The notes under the pieces were generated by a model that was not told the origin of the DNA, did not search any database, and saw only the letters and a list, made by a program, of their open reading frames with translations. This document shows positions 44,427 to 53,224 of a stretch of 64,000 nt of DNA, in pieces. Position 1 is the first letter of the stretch, and every line of letters begins with the position of its first letter. The stretch covers positions 490,478 to 554,477 of the forward strand of contig NZ_HE978514.1 in the NCBI RefSeq assembly GCF_000311725.1, written 5' to 3'. The position numbers and the translations under genes were made by a program. Source of the stretch: Robertmurraya massiliosenegalensis JC6. GTDB lineage: Bacteria > Bacillota > Bacilli > Bacillales > Cytobacillaceae.

Positions 44427-44521
44427 CTTATAGTTAACTCTAGGTCAAGCGAAGAGTTGTGAATTTTTTTCGAGCAAATGATTTGAGCAAATGCTTGTAG
44501 CGAGTTAGAGTTAACTCAAAG
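44427..44521. promoter_or_regulatory. AdhR-type operators between adhA and adhR
   Basis: Two dyads of the MerR/NmlR type: CTTATAGTTAACTCTAGG at 44427-44444 and GTTAGAGTTAACTCAAAG at 44504-44521, close to the AdhR box CTTAAAGTT-ACTTTAAG. For adhA (minus strand) the first lies between a TTGACC -35 and a TAACAT -10 spaced 19 bp, the long spacing typical of MerR-activated promoters. Confidence 0.75.
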
Positions 44522-44549
44522 TTAATTTAGATAAAGAGAGGGATTCCGA

Positions 44550-44963
44550 TTGAAAACTTATTCGATTAGCGAGGCGGCAAAGGAATTGAATCTAACTGCG
44601 TATACGTTGCGTTACTATGACAAAGAAGGTCTTCTCCCTTTTGTTGGACGGACAGCGAACGGGACACGATTATTTAAGGAATCTGACATCGATGCTTTAA
44701 AAATCGTTGAGTGTTTGAAATCAACGGGGATGCCCATTAAAGAAATTAAACATTTTATTGATTGGTGTGGAGAGGGCGATTCTACACTGCAAAAACGTTA
44801 TGACATGTTTCTGGAAAGACAAGCCTGTGTCGAAGCACAGATGAAAGAACTCCAAAAAACGATGGCAGTGATCGAGCATAAATGTTCATACTATAAACAA
44901 GCATTAGAAGCCGGAACGGAAGATATCCATAAACATAATATTGCTGCTTCGATTACAAAATAA
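44550..44963 (+). CDS. adhR: MerR family regulator AdhR
   Basis: Transcriptional activator of the MerR/NmlR subgroup. In 137 residues: an N-terminal winged helix (YSISEAAKELNLTAYTLRYY, DKEGLLPF), a dimerisation coiled coil around 85-115 and one internal cysteine (C52-like in LKIVECLKSTG) plus C68 and C91-type residues, one of which may sense aldehydes as the single cysteine does in B. subtilis AdhR. The start (TTG-like codon with GAGAGGG upstream) fits the ATT GAA AAC reading; a few nt of uncertainty remain. Divergent from adhA. Confidence 0.85.
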   Translation: MKTYSISEAAKELNLTAYTLRYYDKEGLLPFVGRTANGTRLFKESDIDALKIVECLKSTGMPIKEIKHFIDWCGEGDSTLQKRYDMFLERQACVEAQMKELQKTMAVIEHKCSYYKQALEAGTEDIHKHNIAASITK

Positions 44964-44980
44964 AAAGGTGATTGAATGTA

Positions 44981-45415
44981 TCACCTTTTAAACAACTTAG
45001 AAAAGAACCCCTTTTTTTCAGTGCTCGTTTCTTCATATGAGACTTGTGGTTTGGTTACATAAATGTCCTCTTTGTCGACGGCATAATCATGGGCAAGGAC
45101 TAATCCGATCTCCGAGTTATGTTCTTTGTTGGTTACAATCGAGTATTTTATGTTTTGGTCGTTGCAAAGCTTCATGTATTTGGATAAGTGGCTGTAATCG
45201 ATGTTTCCATTTAACAGTAAGGTTGCCTTTTGATTTTCCTCTAATGCCTGTTCAACTTCTGGAAAAATGATGTCTTCTCGCACTTGGGCTTGCGTAAGAG
45301 CGAGAACAATTCTTTCTCTAAGTGTCCCTAAAAATTTTCTTCTTTCATCTGGATTTATTTCCTTTTGACCATGAATTCCCTGCTGTAGATAATCATCCAA
45401 ATTAGGACCTGACAT
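44981..45415 (-). CDS. yueI: YueI-like DUF1694 protein
   Basis: A 144-residue cytosolic protein of family DUF1694, function unknown. The ATG at 45415 (MSGPNLDDYLQQGIHGQKEI) is preceded by AGGAGG. Family landmarks: FLGTLRERIVLALTQAQVRE, ATLLLNGNIDYSHLSKYMKL and EIGLVLAHDYAVDKEDIYV. The C-terminus is basic (KKGFFSKLFKR). It stands alone, between adhR (convergent) and the 52-bp repeat array. Confidence 0.8.
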   Translation of the reverse strand: MSGPNLDDYLQQGIHGQKEINPDERRKFLGTLRERIVLALTQAQVREDIIFPEVEQALEENQKATLLLNGNIDYSHLSKYMKLCNDQNIKYSIVTNKEHNSEIGLVLAHDYAVDKEDIYVTKPQVSYEETSTEKKGFFSKLFKR

Positions 45416-45590
45416 GTAAATCCTCCTAACTTTAAAGCTACTATGATCTATGTATAAATAAGGCGTAATGTTCATTTGATCAATCGATTGTTTGAATGTT
45501 GTTCGTTCTATTTGATCAAACGTTTAATTGAATCCTATATAGTGTACCCAGCTTTTATGATATCAAAAAAATATGTTACTTGGGAGCTTC

Positions 45591-46190
45591 TGTCCGAATG
45601 CACCTCTTATTCGGACTCCTTCACCCACTCTACTACCTTTTCTGTCCGAATACACCTCTTATTCGGACTCCTTCACCCACTCTACTACCTTTTCTGTCCG
45701 AATGCACCTCTTATTCGGACTCCTTCACCCACTCTACTACCTTCTCTGTCCGAATACACCGCTTATTCGGACTTCTGTTCCCCTTCCGTCTGCTCTTCTG
45801 TCCGAATGCACCTCTTATTCGGACTCCTGTTTCCCTCACGACTGCTTCTCTGTCCGAATGCACCTCTTATTCGGACTCCTTCACCCACTCTACTACCTCT
45901 TCTGTCCGAATGCACCTCTTATTCGGACTCCTGTTCTCCTCCCGACTGCTTTTCTGTCCGAATACACCTCTTATTCGGACTCCCGTTCCCCTCACGACTG
46001 CTTCTCTGTCCGAATGCACCTCTTATTCGGACTCCTTCACCCTCTCTACTACCTTTTCTGTCCGAATGCACCTCTTATTCGGACTCCCGTTCCTCTTCCG
46101 TCTGCTCTTCTGTCCGAATACACCTCTTATTCGGACTCCTTCACCCTCTCTACTACCTCTTCTGTCCGAATCTAAAAATGCTATTTTAAT
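45591..46190. repeat. Array of eleven 52-bp tandem units plus a partial copy
   Basis: TGTCCGAAT begins units at 45591, 45643, 45695, 45747, 45799, 45851, 45903, 45955, 46007, 46059, 46111 and 46163, an exact 52-bp period. Each unit has a 27-bp core TGTCCGAAT-GCACCTCTT-ATTCGGACT, in which GTCCGAAT and ATTCGGAC form an 8-bp hairpin, and a 25-bp variable half of two types: A (CCTTCACCCACTCTACTACC) and B (CCTGTTCCCCTCACGACTGC). The order is A A A B B A B B A B A. As 52 is not a multiple of 3, all three forward frames stay open; these are not genes. Confidence 0.95.
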
Positions 46191-46301
46191 TATGTACAAA
46201 ATCGATGACAAAGAATGTGTAATTCGGATATTACACAGCATAATTTTAGGCTAACCATAATAAGTTCATGAGGAAAGATTCCAATGGTTGTACCCCACCA
46301 A

Positions 46302-46352
46302 AAAAGCTGCACCAAAAAGTTCATATAAGAACTTTTTCAGAGCAGCCTTTAA
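46302..46352 (-). terminator. Terminator after aceA
   Basis: AAAAAGTTC (46314-46322) with GAACTTTTT (46329-46337), and an outer stem GCTGC/GCAGC flanked by A and T runs. Confidence 0.8.
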
Positions 46353-46363
46353 AAAATATGCTT

Positions 46364-47650
46364 TTATTTTGTACTTGCTGTAAATTGTTCTTCCTCTGTA
46401 GATCCCTTTAATGCCGTCGTAGATGAAGTCCCGCCTGTCACAACCATTGATACTTGATCAAAGTATCCTGTCCCCACTTCTCGTTGGTGGCGAGTCGCGG
46501 TATAGCCATCCTTTTCACTTGCAAACTCCGCTTGCTGCAGTTCCGAATAGGCTGCCATGCCACGATCCTTATAGCCTAAAGCAAGTTTGAACATGCTATG
46601 ATTTAAGGCATGGAAACCAGCGAGCGTAACGAATTGAAATTTATATCCCATCTTCCCTAATTCAATTTGGAATTGAGCAATTTCTTCATCGCTTAGCTTT
46701 GCCTTCCAGTTAAATGAAGGTGAGCAGTTGTAAGCGAGTAATTTGCCTGGATATTCCTGATGAATTGCGTCCGCAAACTTCCTAGCCTCTTCAATATTTG
46801 GTTCAGATGTTTCACACCAAATTAAATCAGCATATGGAGCATAAGCCAGACCGCGAGCGATCGCTTGATCAATTCCAGCTTTTGTGCGGAAGAAACCTTC
46901 AGCCGTACGCTCTCCCGTAATAAATGGTGCATCATAGGAATCAATATCACTTGTAATTAAATCGGCAGCATTTGCATCCGTTCGAGCGACAAGCACAGTT
47001 GGAACACCCATGACATCTGCAGCTAGCCGTGCAGAAATAAGATTGCGGACCGCAGTTTGTGTTGGCAGCAAAACTTTCCCGCCTAAATGACCGCACTTTT
47101 TTTCAGAAGAAAGTTGGTCCTCAAAGTGCACTCCCGCTGCTCCCGCTTCAATCATTCCTTTCATCAGTTCAAACACATTTAACTGCCCACCAAATCCAGC
47201 TTCTGCATCAGCGACAATCGGAGCAAACCAATCGATTGAGTCGTCTCCTTCTAAATGATGAATTTGGTCAGCACGCTGCAACGCTTGGTTAATGCGTTTT
47301 ACCACACTTGGTACACTGTTTGCCGGATACAAGCTTTGATCAGGATACATGTGACCGGATAGATTCGCATCAGCAGCCACTTGCCATCCGCTTAAATAGA
47401 TCGCCTTTAGTCCTGCCTTTACCTGCTGGACCGCTTGATTTCCTGTTAACGCTCCAAGTGCATTAACAAAATCCTCTGTATTTACAAGCTTCCACAGTTT
47501 CTCTGCTCCACGGCGCGCAAGAGTATGTTCAATATCGATAGATCCTCTTAGCTTGATCACATCTTCGGCTGAATACGGCCTCTCAATCCCTAACCATCGT
47601 TCATCTTGATCCCATTTCTCTTGTAATTTTTTCGCTCTTTCGTTTGTCAT
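46364..47650 (-). CDS. aceA: Isocitrate lyase
   Basis: Glyoxylate-shunt enzyme cleaving isocitrate to succinate and glyoxylate, needed for growth on acetate or fatty acids. The ATG at 47650 ([20 protein letters not shown]) has GAGAGGAG upstream; 428 residues. The catalytic segment [15 protein letters not shown] near 185-199 contains the active-site cysteine, and ADAEAGFGG near 147-155 supplies metal-binding residues. In other Bacillus it pairs with malate synthase aceB; no aceB is in this window. Promoter region at about 47670-47720 (TATAAT-like boxes). Confidence 0.95.
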   Translation of the reverse strand: MTNERAKKLQEKWDQDERWLGIERPYSAEDVIKLRGSIDIEHTLARRGAEKLWKLVNTEDFVNALGALTGNQAVQQVKAGLKAIYLSGWQVAADANLSGHMYPDQSLYPANSVPSVVKRINQALQRADQIHHLEGDDSIDWFAPIVADAEAGFGGQLNVFELMKGMIEAGAAGVHFEDQLSSEKKCGHLGGKVLLPTQTAVRNLISARLAADVMGVPTVLVARTDANAADLITSDIDSYDAPFITGERTAEGFFRTKAGIDQAIARGLAYAPYADLIWCETSEPNIEEARKFADAIHQEYPGKLLAYNCSPSFNWKAKLSDEEIAQFQIELGKMGYKFQFVTLAGFHALNHSMFKLALGYKDRGMAAYSELQQAEFASEKDGYTATRHQREVGTGYFDQVSMVVTGGTSSTTALKGSTEEEQFTASTK

Positions 47651-47819
47651 TTCCCATTCTCCTCTCAAATTATCTATTGTTATAATACAGTATTAAGTTT
47701 TATATTTCGTATTATATAACACACTATTTGAAAACGGAACCTATTTTTTGAAAATTTTTAAAAAAGAACCTGCAAAATGTAGTAGCTTCCGGGTTTGCCT
47801 AATTCGACCCACTAGCCCC

Positions 47820-48020
47820 CACCCATAAGCGGAATTTTTCCTGTTATCTCCGCAATGGAGTCCCTGTTAGAGCATATAACGGAAAATTTTCCGCTTATGA
47901 AGGGCAAAATCGTTTATTTTGACATTTTTTGAGGGAATAGCAGGAATATTTCCTGTTATTTCGGCTCTTTTTCATGATGCTTGCTCATTAAGCGGAATTT
48001 TTCCTGTTATCTTTCTAAAG
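47820..48020. repeat. Degenerate GCGGAAAATTTTCC intergenic repeats
   Basis: The 650-bp space between aceA and the exchanger gene has no supported ORF. It holds repeated AAGCGGAATTTTTCCTGTTA (about 47827 and 47987), an inverted relative ATAACGGAAAATTTTCCGCT (about 47876-47898) and GAATATTTCCTGTTATTTCG (about 47945). Several can fold into A/T-cored hairpins. No fixed period is visible. Confidence 0.65.
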
Positions 48021-48300
48021 CGAAGCTCTTGAGCCGTATGACACATACGTTCATTCATAGACCACCCATGAGCTTTCGACGGTTCGTCGCCTAACGTGAT
48101 ATGAGCATTTCCCGGCATTTTAGGAGAGCAACCACATGCTTTGCTTACGAAGTTCGTCTAGTTAGATAACAAAAAAAGGATTCACTTCGAGTTCTAAGAT
48201 GACAAGATAGTAGAATAGGATTTATATGTTCCTGCTGACCGAGTATAATTTGTAAGATAGGAAAAAATAAACAACATAACCAAATAGAAGGATGATGTAC

Positions 48301-49260
48301 ATGGCTTATATTTTGCTTATTATCGGATTTGCCCTGTTAATAAAAGGAGCGGATTTTTTCGTTGAAGGTTCTTCTAATATTGCCGCCCTCCTTAAAATCC
48401 CACCCATTATTATCGGTTTAACAATTGTATCCTTTGGAACAAGCTCTCCGGAAGCGGCTGTCAGTATTACAGCAGCAATGAACGGAAATGCAGGAGTAAC
48501 CCTTGGGAACGTGATTGGGAGCAACATTTTCAATATTACTTTTGTGATTGGTGTAACAGCCTTTCTTAATCCATTAAAGGTGGAAAATGCTACAATCAGA
48601 AAGGAAATTCCATTCACCCTATTAGCGAGTGTCGCATTGCTCATTTTAATAAGTGACATCTCTCTCCAGTTTGTTGGGGCAAATTCTGTGACCCGCGGAG
48701 ATGGATTTATTCTTTTATTGTTTTTTGCAATTTTCATGTATTACATTTTTGAACTAGCATTAAATAGCAGAGATAAAGAGTTAGTCGTCGAGGAACCTGG
48801 TAAAAAGAAAGGCTCTTGGGGTAAAAATATTCTGTTTACCATCGGGGGGCTTGCGGGAATTATTTGGGGCGGTGATCTAGTTGTAGATAATGCCACAACC
48901 ATCGCCTACTCTCTTGGCATGAGCGAAACGTTAGTTGGGTTAACAATTGTGGCAGTTGGTACGTCTTTGCCTGAACTTATTACATCCGTTACAGCTGCCT
49001 ATAAAAAGCTCAGTGAGATCGCTCTAGGCAATATTGTCGGGAGCAATATTTTTAACATTCTATTCGTACTCGGGTCATCCTCAGCTATATCTCCACTTCC
49101 TGTTGATGGCAAACTGTTTACAGATACAATCTTAATGATCGGTTTAACGATTGTTCTCTTTATCTTTTCTCGCTCAAATTATCGAATTGGTAAAATAGAG
49201 GGGCTAATTATGGCGCTAGCCTATGTCGTTTACATGATTTTCATCATTATGAGGAACTAA
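48301..49260 (+). CDS. Calcium/sodium antiporter (CaCA family, YrbG-like)
   Basis: Membrane cation/Ca2+ exchanger. The ATG at 48301 is preferred (MAYILLIIGFALLIKGADFF) because GAAGGA lies 8 nt upstream; an ATG at 48292 has no spacing to it. The 319-residue protein has ten helices in two inverted halves, each with the alpha-repeat: IIGLTIVSFGTSSPEAAVSI near 37-56 and LVGLTIVAVGTSLPELITSV near 215-234. GNVIGSNIFNITFV and GNIVGSNIFNILFV match the second alpha-repeat parts. Single gene, no obvious partner. Confidence 0.92.
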   Translation: MAYILLIIGFALLIKGADFFVEGSSNIAALLKIPPIIIGLTIVSFGTSSPEAAVSITAAMNGNAGVTLGNVIGSNIFNITFVIGVTAFLNPLKVENATIRKEIPFTLLASVALLILISDISLQFVGANSVTRGDGFILLLFFAIFMYYIFELALNSRDKELVVEEPGKKKGSWGKNILFTIGGLAGIIWGGDLVVDNATTIAYSLGMSETLVGLTIVAVGTSLPELITSVTAAYKKLSEIALGNIVGSNIFNILFVLGSSSAISPLPVDGKLFTDTILMIGLTIVLFIFSRSNYRIGKIEGLIMALAYVVYMIFIIMRN

Positions 49261-49460
49261 TTTTTGAGGAATTTCGGTTCCTCATTTGGTTTTATTTGTG
49301 AATAATTGAGCAAAATTAATTTTATGAATTTTCATGAATAGATATTATCTATATTGCGATATAGTGAATTTTCCATCACTTTTTATGTATTTTTATTCAC
49401 CGACGAATATTAATCCGAATATTTTTTATACTTAGATAATATATCTATGTTATGATCTAT

Positions 49461-49522
49461 AAGGCGTTTCAAAACGCATACCTGAAACACCTTAGATTTC
49501 AGCATACAAACAAACTGTATGC
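49461..49522 (+). promoter_or_regulatory. Two stem-loops in the putP leader
   Basis: AAGGCGTTTCA (49461-49471) pairs with TGAAACACCTT (49483-49493), and GCATACA (49502-49508) with TGTATGC (49516-49522). Both lie 30-90 nt before the microprotein gene, within a probable 5' leader. No T run follows, so an mRNA-stability or regulatory role is more likely than termination. Confidence 0.5.
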
Positions 49523-49550
49523 ACTTGTATAGAAAGGGAGGTGGAGCAAA

Positions 49551-49658
49551 GTGATATTCGGTCTTTCAACAGCGACTGCATTGTGGATGCTCATTCCGAT
49601 GCCACTGTTAATCGTCCTATCAACAATCACATTTTTTACAGAAAAAGGAGAAGGATAA
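49551..49658 (+). CDS. 35-aa single-helix membrane microprotein upstream of putP
   Basis: A GTG start with a very strong ribosome binding site (GGGAGGTGGAGCAAA) opens a 35-codon frame: MIFGLSTATALWMLIPMPLL then IVLSTITFFTEKGEG. It is one hydrophobic helix with a short charged tail, ending 6 nt before the putP ATG; its last codons supply GGAGAAGGA as the putP ribosome binding site. Small membrane accessory proteins are known next to several sodium-solute symporters, so a PutP partner is a reasonable inference. Too short for most gene finders. Confidence 0.7.
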   Translation: MIFGLSTATALWMLIPMPLLIVLSTITFFTEKGEG

Positions 49659-49664
49659 AACAAT

Positions 49665-51134
49665 ATGGATATTAACTTACCCACGTTAGTCTCGATTATT
49701 ATTTATTTAGTAGGAATGCTGTTAATTGGTTTTATTGCTGCACGCAAAACAAGTAATTTAACCGATTATGTTCTTGGTGGACGAAGGCTTGGAGCAGGTG
49801 TGGCTGCATTAAGCGCAGGAGCTTCTGATATGAGTAGTTGGCTCATGCTTGGTTTACCTGGTGCTGTGTATCTTGGTGGCCTTGGTGAAATCTGGTTACC
49901 TATTGGTCTAGCAATTGGAGCTTATTTAAATTGGCAGTTCATCGCCAAACGATTCAGAGTTTACACGGAAGTAGCGAATGACTCGATTACTGTTCCTGAT
50001 TACTTTGAAAATCGTTTCCATGATTCATCCAAAATACTTCGCGTGGTTTCCGCAATTGTCATTTTAGTATTTTTCACATTTTACACATCCTCCAGTCTCG
50101 TCGGTGGTGCGATTCTTTTAGAAAATTCATTTGGTATGAACTATATTGTCGCACTATGGGTCGGGGCAGCCGTCATTGTATCTTACACGTTTTTCGGTGG
50201 ATTTTTAGCAGCTAGCTGGACGGACTTCATTCAAGGGATCTTAATGTTTTTAGCTCTTATTATCATTCCCGGAGCCGCGATTTATGAGCTTGGTGGTTGG
50301 AATGCAACAGTCGAACAGATTAGTAGTATCGACCCTTCTTATTTAAATGTGTATACAGGGGCTTCGACGATTGGTGTCATTTCCTTATTAGCATGGGGAT
50401 TAGGGTATTTTGGGCAGCCACATATTATCGTCCGCTTTATGGGAATTAAGTCAACAAAGGAAATTCCGAAAGCGCGTTTAATCGGAATGGTATGGATGAT
50501 TCTTTCCCTCTTTGGTGCCTTATTCGTCGGTCTTGCGGGGATTGCTTATTTTGCAGACTCACCTTTAGAAAACTCTGAAACGGTCTTTATTATGTTTTCA
50601 CAGGTTTTATTTAACCCTGTTGTATCAGGATTCTTGCTGGCAGCCATTCTCTCAGCAATCATGAGTACGGTCGATTCCCAGTTACTCGTTTCTTCAAGTG
50701 CATTAGCACAAGATTTCTATAAATCTATTTTCCGAAGAGATGCTTCCAAAAAGGAAGAAATGATTGTTGGCAGAATTGCTGTTTTAGGAATTGCCGTCGT
50801 GGCGATTCTCCTCGGGTATGATCCCGATAGTAAAGTATTAGAATTAGTCAGTTATGCTTGGGCTGGTTTTGGTGCTGCCTTTGGTCCCGTCATTATACTG
50901 AGCTTGTATTGGAAGCGAATGACACGAAATGGTGCTCTCGCAGGGATTATTGTTGGCGCATTAACCGTCATAATCTGGGCAAGCATTTCCGGTGGGATCT
51001 TCGACTTATACGAACTAGCTCCAGGGTTCTTATTTGCTTGGATTGCCATTGTTGTAGTCAGTCTGCTTGGTAATGCACCTGTTGCGAAAGTACAAGAACA
51101 GTTCGAAGTGTATAAAACGAAATTAGAAGATTAA
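49665..51134 (+). CDS. putP: Sodium/proline symporter
   Basis: Sodium:solute symporter importing proline. In 489 residues: thirteen helices, SSS-family sodium-site segments SNLTDYVLGGRRLGAGVAAL near 30-49, GASDMSSWLMLGLPG near 52-66, and WFGYFGQPHIIVRFM-like sequence (LGYFGQPHIIVRFMGIKSTK) near 247-266. It could serve carbon use with P5C dehydrogenase next door or osmoprotection like OpuE; B. subtilis places opuE at this chromosomal spot. The charged C-terminus ends YKTKLED. Confidence 0.9.
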   Translation: MDINLPTLVSIIIYLVGMLLIGFIAARKTSNLTDYVLGGRRLGAGVAALSAGASDMSSWLMLGLPGAVYLGGLGEIWLPIGLAIGAYLNWQFIAKRFRVYTEVANDSITVPDYFENRFHDSSKILRVVSAIVILVFFTFYTSSSLVGGAILLENSFGMNYIVALWVGAAVIVSYTFFGGFLAASWTDFIQGILMFLALIIIPGAAIYELGGWNATVEQISSIDPSYLNVYTGASTIGVISLLAWGLGYFGQPHIIVRFMGIKSTKEIPKARLIGMVWMILSLFGALFVGLAGIAYFADSPLENSETVFIMFSQVLFNPVVSGFLLAAILSAIMSTVDSQLLVSSSALAQDFYKSIFRRDASKKEEMIVGRIAVLGIAVVAILLGYDPDSKVLELVSYAWAGFGAAFGPVIILSLYWKRMTRNGALAGIIVGALTVIIWASISGGIFDLYELAPGFLFAWIAIVVVSLLGNAPVAKVQEQFEVYKTKLED

Positions 51135-51137
51135 TAG

Positions 51138-51171
51138 GAAACCTGCCACTCTTGTGAGTTGGCGGGTTTTC
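51138..51171 (+). terminator. Terminator after putP
   Basis: AACCTGCCA (51140-51148) pairs with TGGCGGGTT (51160-51168), followed by TTTCT. Confidence 0.8.
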
Positions 51172-51209
51172 TAAATTATGGATAACTTTCGTAGTCTTCG
51201 CATCGTGGG

Positions 51210-51335
51210 ATTGCGGGGGTTTTCGAGTTTATTGCGGGGGTTTTGGCGATGATTGCGGGTCTTTCTGGGTTTATTGCGGGTAAATCGGTAATAATTGCGG
51301 GGGATTTAAGGATGATTGCGGATCATGGCCATGTA
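51210..51335. repeat. Array of six 21-bp units (ATTGCGGG core)
   Basis: ATTGCGG starts at 51210, 51231, 51252, 51273, 51294 and 51315, an exact 21-bp period. Each unit is an 8-9 bp ATTGCGGGT/G core plus a T-rich variable remainder. A second array of the same family with the same period is at 63533-63690. Between putP and rocA terminators; otherwise no gene in this 320-bp space. Confidence 0.9.
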
Positions 51336-51412
51336 CTCGCCAGATTCAAACTGAGCTCGCGCCTATGATGGCACAGCTTTTCCTATCGTGTATCTACCGC
51401 CTTCCACCAACA

Positions 51413-51446
51413 CCAAAAAACCGCATTCCAAAAAAGGAATGCGGTT
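51413..51446 (-). terminator. Terminator after P5C dehydrogenase gene
   Basis: AACCGCATTCC (51419-51429) and GGAATGCGGTT (51436-51446) form a perfect 11-bp stem, with TTTTTTGG on the minus strand side. Confidence 0.85.
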
Positions 51447-51458
51447 CAACAAACTGAA

Positions 51459-53006
51459 TTAATACATTTCAGATGTAGTCTTAGCTTGCAGATGAAGCAA
51501 TAAGTAGTCTGGGCCACCTGCTTTTGAGTCTGTACCAGACATATTGAAACCACCGAACGGTTGGTATCCTACAATCGCACCTGTACAACCACGGTTGAAG
51601 TAAAGATTTCCAACATGGAAGTCTTCACGCGCTTGTTCCATATGGGCACGGTTTGTTGTGATCACAGCACCTGTTAAACCATACTCAGTGTTATTGGCAA
51701 TTTCTAACGCTTCAGCAAAGTCTTTTGCCTTTGTGAAACCAACGACTGGTCCAAAGATTTCTTCCTGCATTAACCTTGCAGTTGGAGCAAGATCTGCAAT
51801 CACTGTTGGCTTAACGAAGAAACCGGTTGAGTGGTCTCCTTCTCCTCCTGCTACAAGACGTCCCTCTTGCTTCCCGATTTCCACATAGCTCATAATTTTA
51901 TCAAAAGCTGCTTGATCGATCACAGGTCCCATATAGTTGTTTTGATCAACTGGGTTTCCTTGCGTTAGTTGATTCGTTAATTCTACGACACGGTCCAATA
52001 CTTGATCGTACACGTCCTCAACTACTACTGCACGGGAACAAGCAGAACATTTTTGTCCAGAGAAACCGAATGCAGAAGCCACAATCGATTGTGCTGCAAG
52101 CTCTAAGTCAGCTTCCTTATCCACAACAATCGTATCTTTTCCACCCATTTCTGCAATCACACGCTTCAGCCAAATTTGACCTTCATTTAACTTAGATGCT
52201 CTTTCATAGATTCTTAGGCCGACATCACGAGAACCTGTGAAACTAATAAAACGAGTATCCTTATGGTCTACTAAATAATCTCCAACCTCTGCGCCACTTC
52301 CAGGAACAAAGTTTAGAACACCTGCAGGTAACCCTGCTTCTTCCATCACTTCAACAAACTTTGCAGCTACAATTGGCGTGGTCGAAGCTGGCTTTAGAAG
52401 AACGGTATTTCCAGAAACAATCGCAGCTACTGTTGTACCAGCCATAATCGCCAATGGGAAATTCCAAGGTGAAATAATGACACCCACTCCAAGTGGAATG
52501 TAATCATAACGGTTATATTCATTCGGACGGCTTTGTACAGGTACACCGTCTTTTAGCTTTAGCATTTGACGAGCATAGAATTCTAAGAAATCAATCGCTT
52601 CTGCTGTATCTGCATCAGCTTCTCTCCATGGCTTTCCAGCTTCTTTTGTTAAAAGAGCCGAAAACTCATGCTTGCGACGACGAATGATGGCAGCTGCTTT
52701 AAATAGCACATCTGCACGTAGTTCAGGCTTTGCTTTTTTCCACGTTTTAAAAGCCTTCACTGCAGCCTGCATGGCTTGTTCAGCAAGCTCCTTGTTTGCC
52801 TTTGAAACACGTCCGATTACTTCAGTCTTTTTCGCTGGATTAATAGACACGATCTTCTCTTCAGTAGAAATGCGTTCTCCACCAATGACAAGGTCATAAT
52901 CTTTCCCTAAATATCCTTCAACTGTCTTTAAAGCTTGTAAATAGCCTTCACGTTCCTTTTCTACTGAAAAATCTGTAAATGGCTCATGCTTGTATGCCTG
53001 TACCAA
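51459..53006 (-). CDS. rocA: L-glutamate gamma-semialdehyde (P5C) dehydrogenase
   Basis: Oxidises glutamate semialdehyde to glutamate in proline and arginine catabolism. The 515-residue aldehyde dehydrogenase starts at a TTG with AAGGAGGCGG upstream. Motifs: [14 protein letters not shown] near 172-185, nucleotide-binding [11 protein letters not shown] near 250, catalytic glutamate in [13 protein letters not shown] near 286, catalytic cysteine in [15 protein letters not shown] near 318. It could be RocA or PutC (YcgN); placement opposite putP favours proline use. No proline dehydrogenase gene is in the window. Confidence 0.92.
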   Translation of the reverse strand: MVQAYKHEPFTDFSVEKEREGYLQALKTVEGYLGKDYDLVIGGERISTEEKIVSINPAKKTEVIGRVSKANKELAEQAMQAAVKAFKTWKKAKPELRADVLFKAAAIIRRRKHEFSALLTKEAGKPWREADADTAEAIDFLEFYARQMLKLKDGVPVQSRPNEYNRYDYIPLGVGVIISPWNFPLAIMAGTTVAAIVSGNTVLLKPASTTPIVAAKFVEVMEEAGLPAGVLNFVPGSGAEVGDYLVDHKDTRFISFTGSRDVGLRIYERASKLNEGQIWLKRVIAEMGGKDTIVVDKEADLELAAQSIVASAFGFSGQKCSACSRAVVVEDVYDQVLDRVVELTNQLTQGNPVDQNNYMGPVIDQAAFDKIMSYVEIGKQEGRLVAGGEGDHSTGFFVKPTVIADLAPTARLMQEEIFGPVVGFTKAKDFAEALEIANNTEYGLTGAVITTNRAHMEQAREDFHVGNLYFNRGCTGAIVGYQPFGGFNMSGTDSKAGGPDYLLLHLQAKTTSEMY

Positions 53007-53193
53007 TCAAACCGCCTCCTTAGAACTGATTACGACTTAAAAAAACCGAACTTTGATGAAAGAAACACAATCGTTCGTTTTTTAAAAATAAGTCTTTATA
53101 GAATTTTCCTAGTATTCACTCACATTCTATCAGTTTTATGGAAGTGGTTCAATGATCTTAGAATAATCTTTATTTTAAGATAACTTTCTGATC

Positions 53194-53222
53194 AAAAAAA
53201 GGGCCTCGTTTGAGACCCTATG
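53194..53222 (-). terminator. Terminator after catalase gene
   Basis: AGGGCCTC (53201-53208) and GAGACCCT (53213-53220) pair with one G-U; TTTTTTTG follows on the minus strand. Confidence 0.7.
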
Positions 53223-53224
53223 CG

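Noticed and set aside
45591-46190. CRISPR array
   Set aside because: The period is regular and the core is palindromic, but the spacers are only two repeated types, not unique sequences, and no cas genes are near.
45476-46254. Three overlapping forward ORFs of 200-237 aa rich in Ser, Phe and Leu
   Set aside because: They are reading frames through the 52-bp repeat (period not divisible by 3), with no ribosome binding site and the same peptide in each frame.
49461-49522. Riboswitch before putP
   Set aside because: Two short stem-loops are present but match no riboswitch class I know, and there is no terminator or sequestered ribosome binding site.
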